Positions 17,504 to 24,689 of a stretch of 64,000 nucleotides of DNA are shown here, in pieces. A program made the position numbers and the translations under genes. The notes beneath the pieces are model-generated. The model ran no database searches. It worked only from the letters and a program-made list of their open reading frames with translations, and was not told the origin of the DNA. How positions within the stretch are numbered: the first letter of the stretch is position 1; every line of letters starts with the position of its first letter. Source of the stretch: Actinacidiphila acididurans (GTDB lineage Bacteria > Actinomycetota > Actinomycetes > Streptomycetales > Streptomycetaceae); contig NZ_JADKYB010000007.1 of NCBI RefSeq assembly GCF_016918855.1, positions 124,001 to 188,000 on the forward strand, in the 5' to 3' direction.

Positions 17504-19330
17504 TCAGAAGGCCTCTTCCGGGAGGTCCATCACCGTGAGGTCGACGGATTCGGCGAGGGTGCGGGTGGTGGCGAGGGTGGGGAGGATCGTGGCGGCGAAG
17601 AACTTGGCCGCGGCGATTTTGCCGGCGTAGAAGGGGGTGTCCTTGGGGGAGGCGGAGGGGAGTTTTTCGGTGGCGACGGCGGCGCCGCGGAGGAGGAGGT
17701 AGCCGACGACGACGTCGCCGGAGGCGAGGAGGAGGCGGGTGGTGTTGAGGCCGACCTTGTAGATGGAGCGGACGTCCTGCTCGGTGGCCGAGAGATCGGC
17801 GAGCATGGCGCCGACGATGGCCTCGAGGTCGGAGGCGGCGCGGGCGAGCTGGTCGCGGGCGGTGGCGAGCTCTTCACCGCCGGCGGCCTCGGCGAGGAAC
17901 TTCTTGATCTCCTCGCTGAGGGCGGTGAGGGCCTGGCCCTGGTCGCGGACGATCTTCCGGAAGAAGTAGTCCTGGCCCTGGATGGCGGTGGTGCCCTCGT
18001 AGAGGGTGTCTATCTTGGCGTCGCGGATGTACTGCTCGACCGGGTACTCCTGGAGGTAGCCGGAGCCGCCGTACGTCTGGAGCGACTGGGCGAGCTGCTC
18101 GTAGGACTTCTCCGAGCCGTAGCCCTTGACGATGGGCAGGAGCAGGTCGTTGAGGGACTGGAGCCGCTTGGTGTCCTCGCCGGCCGCTTCGGCGACCTGG
18201 ATGGCGTCCTGGACGGACGCGGTGTACAGGACCAGCGCGCGCATGCCCTCCGCGTACGCCTTCTGCGTCATGAGGGCGCGACGCACGTCGGGGTGGTGGG
18301 TGATGGTGACCTTGGGCGCGGTCTTGTCCATGAAGCGGGCCAGGTCGGGGCCCTGGACGCGCTCCTTGGCGTACTCCAGGGCGTTGAGGTAGCCGGTGGA
18401 CAGGGTGGCGATGGCCTTGGTGCCGACCATCATCCGGGCGAACTCGATGATCCGGAACATCTGCCGGATGCCGTCGTGGCGGTCGCCGATCAGCCAGCCC
18501 TTGGCCGGGTGCTTGTCGCCGAAGGTCAGCTCGCAGGTGTTGGAGACCTTCAGGCCCATCTTGTGCTCGACGTTGGTGGCGTAGACGCCGTTGCGCTCGC
18601 CCAGCTCGCCGGTCTCCGGGTCGAACTCGTACTTCGGCACCAGGAACAGCGACAGCCCCTTCGTGCCGGGGCCGGCGCCCTCGGGACGGGCCAGCACGTA
18701 GTGGAGGATGTTGTCGGACAGGTCGTGCTCGCCGGACGTGATGAAGCGCTTCACGCCCTCGATGTGCCAGGAGCCGTCGGGCTGCTGGATCGCCTTGGTG
18801 CGGCCGGCGCCGACGTCGGAGCCCGCGTCCGGCTCGGTGAGCACCATGGTGGAGCCCCAGCGCTTGTCGACCGCGAGGGCGGCGATCTTCCGCTGCTCCT
18901 CGGTGCCCTCCTCGTGGAGGATCGCGGCGAACATCGGGCCCGAGGCGTACATCCACACCGCGGGGTTGGAGCCGAGCAGCAGTTCGGCGTAGGACCAGAC
19001 CAGGGAGCGCGGCGCGGGGGTGCCGCCGATCTCCTCGGGCAGGCCCAGGCGCCAGTACTCGGAGTCCATGAAGGCGGCGAAGCTCTTCTTGAACGTGTCG
19101 GGGAGCGGCGCGGTGTTGGTCTCCGGGTCGAAGACGGGCGGGTTGCGGTCACCGTCGGCGAAGGACTCGGCCAGCTCGTTCTCGGCCAGCCGCGCCAGTT
19201 CGCCGAGGATGTCGCGCGCGGTCTCGGCGTCGGTTTCCGCGAACGGACCGGTGCCGTAGAGCTGGTCGCGCCCGAGCACCTCGAAGAGGTTGAACTCGAT
19301 GTCGCGGAGGTTCGACTTGTAGTGGCCCAT
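17504..19330 (-). CDS. Acyl-CoA dehydrogenase (large, ~600-residue type)
   Basis: FAD flavoenzyme for the first step of acyl-CoA beta-oxidation, 608 aa, belonging to the larger FadE subgroup with an extra C-terminal helical region. Recognisable segments are [17 protein letters not shown] (substrate/FAD loop), [28 protein letters not shown] and [22 protein letters not shown] near the active site, with ALYEGTT-like [12 protein letters not shown]. The ATG at 19330 with GGAG 9 nt upstream starts [18 protein letters not shown], the conserved family start. Divergent from the SseB gene; a palindrome in the shared promoter may be its operator. Confidence 0.93.
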   Translation of the reverse strand: MGHYKSNLRDIEFNLFEVLGRDQLYGTGPFAETDAETARDILGELARLAENELAESFADGDRNPPVFDPETNTAPLPDTFKKSFAAFMDSEYWRLGLPEEIGGTPAPRSLVWSYAELLLGSNPAVWMYASGPMFAAILHEEGTEEQRKIAALAVDKRWGSTMVLTEPDAGSDVGAGRTKAIQQPDGSWHIEGVKRFITSGEHDLSDNILHYVLARPEGAGPGTKGLSLFLVPKYEFDPETGELGERNGVYATNVEHKMGLKVSNTCELTFGDKHPAKGWLIGDRHDGIRQMFRIIEFARMMVGTKAIATLSTGYLNALEYAKERVQGPDLARFMDKTAPKVTITHHPDVRRALMTQKAYAEGMRALVLYTASVQDAIQVAEAAGEDTKRLQSLNDLLLPIVKGYGSEKSYEQLAQSLQTYGGSGYLQEYPVEQYIRDAKIDTLYEGTTAIQGQDYFFRKIVRDQGQALTALSEEIKKFLAEAAGGEELATARDQLARAASDLEAIVGAMLADLSATEQDVRSIYKVGLNTTRLLLASGDVVVGYLLLRGAAVATEKLPSASPKDTPFYAGKIAAAKFFAATILPTLATTRTLAESVDLTVMDLPEEAF

Positions 19331-19426
19331 GAGGCTGGCTCCTGGCTCCGTTTCCGGCACTGTTTCCGGCACTGCTGTCACGACAGATCATGCGATGCGC
19401 ACATCTAGGGGTCGTGGTAAATGATG

Positions 19427-19440
19427 CTACCCGTCAGTAA
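19427..19440. promoter_or_regulatory. Candidate operator of the acyl-CoA dehydrogenase promoter
   Basis: CTACCCGTCAGTAA, an imperfect inverted repeat TTAC-N6-GTAG read on the other strand, is about 100 bp upstream of the dehydrogenase start. TetR-type fatty-acid regulators bind repeats of this form; assignment is inference. Confidence 0.35.
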
Positions 19441-19497
19441 TAAGAAGCAAGCCCCATCGGCCGGATGTGACGTGATTCCTTCGTTAGGCTTGGACGC

Positions 19498-19959
19498 GTG
19501 TACGGCTACGAGCAGAGCGTGAACTCAGGGCCCGGCGTCCCGGGCGGCGGCGCCATGGGCGGCGGCTACGCCGAACCGTCGGCCGCCTATCCCGAGCCGT
19601 CCCCGCCGTCGCTGGCCGACGCGGTGCGCGCCTTCACCACCGGCTCGATGGCCGCCGAGGACTTCCAGGCGATCTTCGCCACGTCCAAGGTGTACTGCCC
19701 GCGCGGCGAGAACCCCGGCTTCCTGGCGCTGCACGACACCCAGCAGCCGGTCATCCCGATGTTCTCCTCCCTGAAGGAGCTGCGGCGGTACGCAGGCAAG
19801 GAGTCCAAGTACTTCGTGATCACCGGCGCCGAGGTGCTGGACCTGCTGCCCACGGGGTACGGCTTCGTGCTCGACATCGACGGGCAGCACCGGATGGTGT
19901 TCGACGCGAAGGCGGTCGAGCAGATGGTCGACTTCACGATGCGCAGGATGTACGGATAG
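19498..19959 (+). CDS. SseB-domain protein
   Basis: A 153-aa protein with a Gly/Pro/Tyr-rich N-terminal 40 residues, then an SseB fold: LADAVRAFTTGSMAAEDFQ, VYCPRGENPGFLAL, IPMFSSLKELRRYAG, FVITGAEVLDLLPTGYGFVLDIDG. SseB domains occur in many actinobacterial housekeeping contexts (type VII secretion-linked and others), but their molecular role is unclear. It starts with GTG, with a weak AGG upstream. It is divergent from the acyl-CoA dehydrogenase, 167 bp away. Confidence 0.8.
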   Translation: MYGYEQSVNSGPGVPGGGAMGGGYAEPSAAYPEPSPPSLADAVRAFTTGSMAAEDFQAIFATSKVYCPRGENPGFLALHDTQQPVIPMFSSLKELRRYAGKESKYFVITGAEVLDLLPTGYGFVLDIDGQHRMVFDAKAVEQMVDFTMRRMYG

Positions 19960-20035
19960 CGGACGCTTCGGGTCCCGCGGAACCGGGCAGGACCGGGCCG
20001 GAGACCGGGCAGAACCCTGCGGGAACAGCTACGCC

Positions 20036-20064
20036 TTGCTGGATGTTCAGCTTTCAACTAGATT
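20036..20064 (+). promoter_or_regulatory. Sigma-70 (HrdB-type) promoter of the pirin gene
   Basis: TTGCTG (20036-20041), a 17-bp spacer and TAGATT (20059-20064), about 30 bp before the start codon, which leaves a short leader with a strong AAGGAGG. Confidence 0.6.
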
Positions 20065-20093
20065 GGAAGCAGAGGAACCGAAGGAGGGCTGTC

Positions 20094-21056
20094 ATGCCTG
20101 CCGTCACCGTGGACAATCCGCTGACCCTGCCGAAGGTGACCGCGCCCACCGGCGCCCGCCCGCGGCCCGCGCTCGCGGTCAGCACCGCGCCCAGCGGCCT
20201 GGAGGGCGAGGGCTTCCCGGTCCGCCGCGCCTTCGCGGGCATCGACTACAAGTACCTCGACCCGTTCATCATGATGGACCAGATGGGCGAGGTCGACTAC
20301 GCGGCCGGTGAGCCCAAGGGCACCCCCTGGCACCCGCACCGCGGCTTCGAGACCGTCACGTACATCATGGACGGCACCTTCATCCACCAGGACTCGCACG
20401 GTGGTGGCGGCACCATCACCAACGGCGACACCCAGTGGATGACGGCCGGCTCCGGCCTGCTGCACATCGAGACGCCGCCCGAGGAGCTGGTGCTCAGCGG
20501 TGGCCTCTTCCACGGGCTGCAGCTGTGGGTGAACCTGCCGCGCAACGACAAGATGATCGCGCCGAAGTACCAGGACATCCGGGCCGGCGGCCTGAAGCTG
20601 CTGACCTCCGCGGACGGCGGCGCCCTGATCCGGCTGATCGCCGGCGACCTGGACGGCCACCAGGGTCCGGGGGCCACCCACACCCCGATCACGATGATCC
20701 ACCTGTCGCTCACCGCGGGCGCCGAGGTCACCCTGCCCTGGCGCTCGGACTTCAACGCCCTCGCCTACGGCCTGGCCGGCAGCGGCTTCGCGGGCCCCGA
20801 GCAGCGCCCCTTCCGGATGGGCCAGGCCGTGGTCTACGGCGGCGGCGAAACACTGACCGTCCGCGCCGCGGAGACCCAGGACTCCCGCAGCGCCCACCTC
20901 GAGGTCGTCCTGCTGGGCGGCCGGCCGATCCGCGAGCCGATGATGCAGTACGGCCCGTTCGTCATGAACACCCACGCCGAACTCGCCCAGGCCTTCGACG
21001 ACTTCCAGGCCGGCCGCCTCGGCACCATCCCGGCCGACTCGCCGTACGGCCGCTGA
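20094..21056 (+). CDS. Pirin family cupin protein
   Basis: A 320-aa bicupin. The N-terminal cupin carries the metal-binding cluster PKGTPWHPHRGFETVTYIMDG followed by GDTQWMTAGSGLLHIE. The C-terminal cupin contains ALAYGLAGSGFAGPE and VVLLGGRPIREPMMQYGPFVMN. Pirins bind iron; some have quercetin dioxygenase activity and in Streptomyces one modulates acyl-CoA dehydrogenase and redox balance. The proximity of a long-chain acyl-CoA dehydrogenase here is suggestive only. AAGGAGG six bases before the ATG at 20094 fixes the start. It has its own promoter and terminator. Confidence 0.93.
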   Translation: MPAVTVDNPLTLPKVTAPTGARPRPALAVSTAPSGLEGEGFPVRRAFAGIDYKYLDPFIMMDQMGEVDYAAGEPKGTPWHPHRGFETVTYIMDGTFIHQDSHGGGGTITNGDTQWMTAGSGLLHIETPPEELVLSGGLFHGLQLWVNLPRNDKMIAPKYQDIRAGGLKLLTSADGGALIRLIAGDLDGHQGPGATHTPITMIHLSLTAGAEVTLPWRSDFNALAYGLAGSGFAGPEQRPFRMGQAVVYGGGETLTVRAAETQDSRSAHLEVVLLGGRPIREPMMQYGPFVMNTHAELAQAFDDFQAGRLGTIPADSPYGR

Positions 21057-21143
21057 GTCCTGCCGTACAGCTTGTGCGTTTCTGGCGCGGGGACGAGCCC
21101 GCGGAACCGCGCCCAGGGTGGCTGTTGCGCGTACGGACGACGC

Positions 21144-21174
21144 CGGCCCTCCGCACTGTCGACGCGGAGGGCCG
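21144..21174. terminator. Hairpin between pirin and APH-fold kinase genes
   Basis: CGGCCCTCCGC and GCGGAGGGCCG form an 11-bp perfect stem with a 9-nt loop between convergent genes. Confidence 0.7.
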
Positions 21175-21235
21175 TGGAGAGTCAAGGTGTTGATCTCGCT
21201 CAAGGGTCGCGTTACGAACCGCCTGCGGGATGTCG

Positions 21236-22045
21236 CTACAGGACGTGGCGGTATCGCGCCCACTGTTGGGCTGCCGTTCGTACGTTCGCGGTGAAGGGGT
21301 CAGGGTCGGGTCCGGCAACCTGGTCCCAGTAGTTCGCCTTGGCCTCCGCGAAGGCCGTCAGCGCCTCCGGCGGGGCCTCACGCCAGGCCGGTACTTCGCC
21401 GGCCCATTTCTCCGCGGAAGCGGGATCGTGCTTGCCTGCGGCCATGAGCCAGATGACCCAGTAACCGGCGTCCAGCCACGCGGCCCCACAAGATGCCCAG
21501 GCCCAATCGACCAGCTTGGCCGAAGAGCCCGTCACGATCACGTTCGTGTCGTTCGGGTCCGTGTGGACCAGCGCCTCCCCCTTGAAGAGGTTGGCGTCGG
21601 AAGGCTTCGTCACGTAGCTCTTGAGGCGGTCATCCACGGGCCGCAGATCGAGGTCGGGGCATGGCGTCTCGGAGAGGCGGGAAAGCAGCGTGGCGACCAT
21701 CGGCAGGTCTGCCGACCCGGCAGAGTAGTCGGCGTGGTGACCTTCGAGGGCTTCGAAGATCAGCAGCTCCCAGCCATGGTCGCTGATGTGCCGGATGAGA
21801 GCCGGTGAGAGCCCGTTCAGGTGGGGGTTGATCTCGGCTTCCCGCTGCTGTGTCCACACACGCTTGTGGCTGGACTGGAGTCCCTTGACGAAGTAGGTCC
21901 CGGAGGCGCAACGGATGCGTACGGCGATCTGGCTGTTGTACCCCTCGCTCACGGACACCACCTCGCCGATGGGGCCCGTGCGGGCCTCGATGTCGGCGAC
22001 CAGGCCCGGCGGGAGGATGCCGAACGCCATTCGTGCTGTCGTCAC
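21236..22045 (-). CDS. APH-fold phosphotransferase in the radical SAM locus
   Basis: A 269-aa kinase-like protein. The N-lobe has VVSVSEGYNSQIAVRI and GTYFVKGLQ (Lys for ATP). The catalytic loop is LVHTDPNDTNVIV, matching the HxDxxxxN pattern of aminoglycoside/choline kinases, and LVDWAWAS supplies the Mg-binding Asp. It is the last gene of the minus-strand set ATPase - small protein - radical SAM - precursor - kinase, 66 bp after the precursor stop. It may phosphorylate the peptide, in the manner of the APH-like kinases of thioamitide and class V lanthipeptide pathways, or confer self-resistance; neither is shown. It starts with GTG (GTGACGACAGCACGAATG), with a GAGAG site. Confidence 0.8.
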   Translation of the reverse strand: MTTARMAFGILPPGLVADIEARTGPIGEVVSVSEGYNSQIAVRIRCASGTYFVKGLQSSHKRVWTQQREAEINPHLNGLSPALIRHISDHGWELLIFEALEGHHADYSAGSADLPMVATLLSRLSETPCPDLDLRPVDDRLKSYVTKPSDANLFKGEALVHTDPNDTNVIVTGSSAKLVDWAWASCGAAWLDAGYWVIWLMAAGKHDPASAEKWAGEVPAWREAPPEALTAFAEAKANYWDQVAGPDPDPFTANVRTAAQQWARYRHVL

Positions 22046-22111
22046 GATGTGCTCTCATGCGTAGGCCGGCGGGCCGGCTCTCGCCGACCCGCCAGCAGTC
22101 GGTGCGGACGT

Positions 22112-22282
22112 TCAGTTGTAGGGGTTGTCGTCGCCGCAGCCCGGCGTGGCCCCCTCGGCCAGGGTCTCGACATCTTCCACGATGACCGGCCCCGCGGGCT
22201 CCATCGCTACTCCCGTGATCGGCCTGGGTGCGAGGGTGCCGACTGAAGGGCGCGTGGTGATCTCCACGACTACAGCCGTCAT
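22112..22282 (-). CDS. Candidate RiPP precursor peptide, 56 aa
   Basis: A short gene not obvious from length alone. The ATG at 22282 overlaps the TGA of the radical SAM gene (ATGA), so it is translationally coupled to it, with GGAG 10 nt upstream. The peptide starts MTAVVVEITTRPSVGTLAPR, continues with an acidic leader-like stretch (VIVEDVETLAEGA), and ends TPGCGDDNPYN. The single Cys, Gly-rich turn and clustered Asp, Asn and Tyr at the extreme C-terminus give the look of a leader of ~46 residues followed by a core of 8-10. Precursors next to SPASM radical SAM enzymes are typically modified within such a C-terminal core. I do not recognise this core from a named RiPP class. Confidence 0.72.
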   Translation of the reverse strand: MTAVVVEITTRPSVGTLAPRPITGVAMEPAGPVIVEDVETLAEGATPGCGDDNPYN

Positions 22283-23400
22283 AGAGCATCATCTCCGTTT
22301 CCGTGTTGGCAGTACGTTTCCAGCGGTGCCTTCGCTTGCTGGTAGACCTTCGCCAGCGGCCGGCACACTCGGCACGTGGCCGAGAGCCGGCAGCCGCTAC
22401 AGCCACCGGAGCGAAGCATTTGGGCGTCCGCGATGGCGGGCAGACGCAGCAGACCGTCCAGTCCTTCTGCCATGAGGCCGATCGGGTTCTTCCGGCCGAC
22501 CTTGCACATGGTTGCGAACCCGTGCGGGTCCACATGGAAGAACGTGTGACCTGCGGGACAGCCGTTGAAGACGGCGGATTTGTCGAGGAACCCGGGGGCT
22601 TGGGCGGCCAGCGGGTCAGGTGTTCCGTCGTAGGTCGGTGAGATGTTCGCGTACTCAGTGAAGGAGGTCGCGTACTCCTCGGCCAGGGTCCGCATCGCGG
22701 GTACTTCGTGGGCGTTGTGCTTGGTGATGATGAGCGCGAGTTCCACCGCGACGCCGGCCTCCTTCATGGCCTGGAGCCCGCGGATCAGGAGTTTGAAGGC
22801 CCCGCGCTTACGGGTCAGCGCATCGAAGCTCTCTTCTGACGCCCCGTACAGAGAGACGGTCACCTTGTGGGGGCGCAGCGAGGACAGGAGATCGATGATC
22901 TCGGGGCGGTGGAGCCGGCTTCCGTTGGTCAGGATTTCGATGAGCATACCGAGCCGGTAGGCGTACTCGTAGGAATGGGCGAAGTCCTTGTCGATGGTGG
23001 GCTCGCCGCCCGTGAACTGGAGCCACAGCACGCCGGCGTCACGAATCAGGTCGAGGAGTTGTTCCTTGCCGTCTCTCGGAAGGCCCTCGAACCGGCGCTC
23101 TGCGAGGTAGCAGTGCTCACAGTTGAAGTTGCACCCCTTGTTGATCTCCCACGTCGCCCGGTTGTACCCAAGGCGCGTGGGAGTACGAACCAGCACGCTG
23201 CCCGGCGTGGAGAGGACGGCAGCGCTGAGGCCCCACGCCTTCTCTGCCAGCGGTGGCAACCAGGCCGGCAGGCCACCGTTGCTGGTCACGGCCTCGCTCA
23301 AGCCGGTGAACATGGCTTCGGGGATCTGCACCGCCGTCCGGGCTCCCGGGCGTACGAGGGTGAATTTTCCGTTCTGTGGGCTGGCGATAATTTCATGCAT
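22279..23400 (-). CDS. Radical SAM/SPASM peptide-modifying enzyme
   Basis: A 373-aa enzyme. The radical SAM motif is CNFNCEHC (C90, C94, C97), followed by LQFTGGEPTID and LTNGSRLHRPEI. The C-terminal SPASM region has the cysteines NGCPAGH, FATMCKVGRKNP, GGCSGCRLSATCRVC and ETYCQHG that bind auxiliary Fe-S clusters. SPASM enzymes modify ribosomal peptides (thioether, C-C or C-O cross-links, e.g. AlbA, StrB, PqqE, MftC). The first ~80 residues, ahead of the radical SAM core, could bind a leader peptide. GGGGAG lies 4 nt before the ATG. The TGA overlaps the start of the 56-aa precursor, the strongest pointer to its substrate. Confidence 0.9.
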   Translation of the reverse strand: MHEIIASPQNGKFTLVRPGARTAVQIPEAMFTGLSEAVTSNGGLPAWLPPLAEKAWGLSAAVLSTPGSVLVRTPTRLGYNRATWEINKGCNFNCEHCYLAERRFEGLPRDGKEQLLDLIRDAGVLWLQFTGGEPTIDKDFAHSYEYAYRLGMLIEILTNGSRLHRPEIIDLLSSLRPHKVTVSLYGASEESFDALTRKRGAFKLLIRGLQAMKEAGVAVELALIITKHNAHEVPAMRTLAEEYATSFTEYANISPTYDGTPDPLAAQAPGFLDKSAVFNGCPAGHTFFHVDPHGFATMCKVGRKNPIGLMAEGLDGLLRLPAIADAQMLRSGGCSGCRLSATCRVCRPLAKVYQQAKAPLETYCQHGNGDDAL

Positions 23401-23481
23401 TGGGCTCCCCTTTACTCCGCTGGATGGGTGGAGCCTGGGCCCGGAATCGCCCTGGCCGGGGAATGGCGGGGGGGTAGAGCG

Positions 23482-23871
23482 TCAGACCGTCGCTGCGGCG
23501 CTCGCGGGCTCGTGGGTGGGGTTCCAGGGGTCGTGGATCTGCCAGGTGTGGCCGCCGGGGTGGTCCTGGTATTCGCAGCAGCGGCCGTGTTCGGCGTGGG
23601 TGGCGGGGCAGTCGGGCAGGACCAGAAGGTTCTCCGGGCCACGGTCGTCGGACCACCGGGTCCACACGGCAGTGTTGTCGGCCACGGCGTTGACCATGGC
23701 GTAGTGCTGGCCGGTGGTGTGGTGCTCCAGGGTGCAGCGCAGGTCCCGGATGTCGGCAGGCATGCCGGCAGCGTCCCCCGCCCATGCCAGAGCGGTACGG
23801 GCCAGCGGGTAGGGCAGGACGGTCAGGGTCGAGCAGATGGGCGGACGGCTGGTGATGGTGGTGTTGGGCAA
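23482..23871 (-). CDS. Small unknown protein of the radical SAM locus
   Basis: A 129-aa reading frame, with a TTG start at 23871 preceded by AGGA, overlapping the end of the upstream ATPase gene by 49 bp. Visible features are LPYPLARTALAWAGDAAGMP, CTLEHHTTGQHYAMVNAVA, then a His/Cys-rich C-terminus (CPATHAEHGRCCEYQDHPGG, HTWQIHDPW). The Cys-His cluster could hold a metal. No family recognised. Codon bias and the ordered, Trp-containing composition support it as real against the alternate frames. A shorter version could start at the internal ATG in AAGMPADIRD. It ends 81 bp before the radical SAM start. Confidence 0.6.
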   Translation of the reverse strand: MPNTTITSRPPICSTLTVLPYPLARTALAWAGDAAGMPADIRDLRCTLEHHTTGQHYAMVNAVADNTAVWTRWSDDRGPENLLVLPDCPATHAEHGRCCEYQDHPGGHTWQIHDPWNPTHEPASAAATV

Positions 23872-24545
23872 GGCACTGTCCTGTAGCTGAAGTGGATGGT
23901 GGTGGGTGTTTCGAGGGTTGGCCTGCTGCCGGTAGGGCCTGCAGGCACGGCCGAAGGGTTCTGGGTGGTGCGGGTTGGTGCCGCTCCGGTCACACGGGAC
24001 GGGGAAGCCGGCCCGGGAACGGGGTGGGATCCGGGGCGCTGCCGCTCGCGCGGCGTCTCGTACCGCTGTGGCTGTCCCCTGTCCGTGGACACCTGTGCCT
24101 GCTGTGCAGGTGGCGTGATCAGGAGGCGCGCCCAGACCAGCTTGCCGGAGGTGGGAGTGGGGTAGATGTAGCCCCAAGCTGCGCTGAGCCCAGCGACCAG
24201 CAAGAGCCCGCGGCCCGACTCGGCTTCGTCTGACGGCTCTCGCAGGACAGGGGGTCGGCGATCCTTGTCGTACACAAGGATGAGCAGGTGATCCGGCATG
24301 AGCCGCAGGTTGAGAGTGCAGCCGTGAACGGTGGGCTCCCCAGGAGATTGTTCGTGGCCCGGCTGCGGCTGTGGGTTGGCGTGACGTACGGCATTGCTGA
24401 TCAGCTCGCCGACGATCGACAGAGCATCGGCCTTGGCCGGGGCTGGGACTCGCCAGGCGCGAAGTACGTCCTCGGTGTGCATGCGGGCGTACCTGGACGC
24501 TGACGGTGTGGATGCCAGGTCTAGCCGGTTGTGGAGTGGTCCCAC
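23823..24545 (-). CDS. RsbW-like ATP-binding protein of the radical SAM locus
   Basis: A 240-aa protein with a HATPase_c_2 domain in residues ~15-150: ELISNAVRHANPQPQPG (N box), LLILVYDKDRRPP and EAESGRGLLLVAGLSAAWGYI (G boxes). The last ~90 residues are Pro/Thr/Arg-rich and probably disordered. GGAAGG stands 7 nt before the GTG at 24545. It is the first gene of the minus-strand set and diverges from the XRE/TPR regulator, which suggests a regulatory pair controlling the downstream peptide-modification genes. Confidence 0.75.
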   Translation of the reverse strand: MGPLHNRLDLASTPSASRYARMHTEDVLRAWRVPAPAKADALSIVGELISNAVRHANPQPQPGHEQSPGEPTVHGCTLNLRLMPDHLLILVYDKDRRPPVLREPSDEAESGRGLLLVAGLSAAWGYIYPTPTSGKLVWARLLITPPAQQAQVSTDRGQPQRYETPRERQRPGSHPVPGPASPSRVTGAAPTRTTQNPSAVPAGPTGSRPTLETPTTIHFSYRTVPCPTPPSPAVRPSARP

Positions 24546-24609
24546 CGCTGGTCCTTCCTGGGCGCGGCTCGCTGTCTGTAACCAGAGAACTCCGCTGGAC
24601 CAAGATCAC

Positions 24610-24629
24610 TTGGCACAAAGCTTGCACAA
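24610..24629. promoter_or_regulatory. Direct repeats between ATPase and XRE/TPR genes
   Basis: TTGGCACAA (24610-24618) and TTGCACAA (24622-24629) are near-identical, 12 bp apart start to start, in the divergent promoter. They are a candidate binding site for the XRE/TPR regulator. Confidence 0.4.
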
Positions 24630-24689
24630 CAGGACGGTCGCCAGGTTCATTTGATGTGGCAACAGGTCCCTTCGTGGAAGAGTGGCTTC

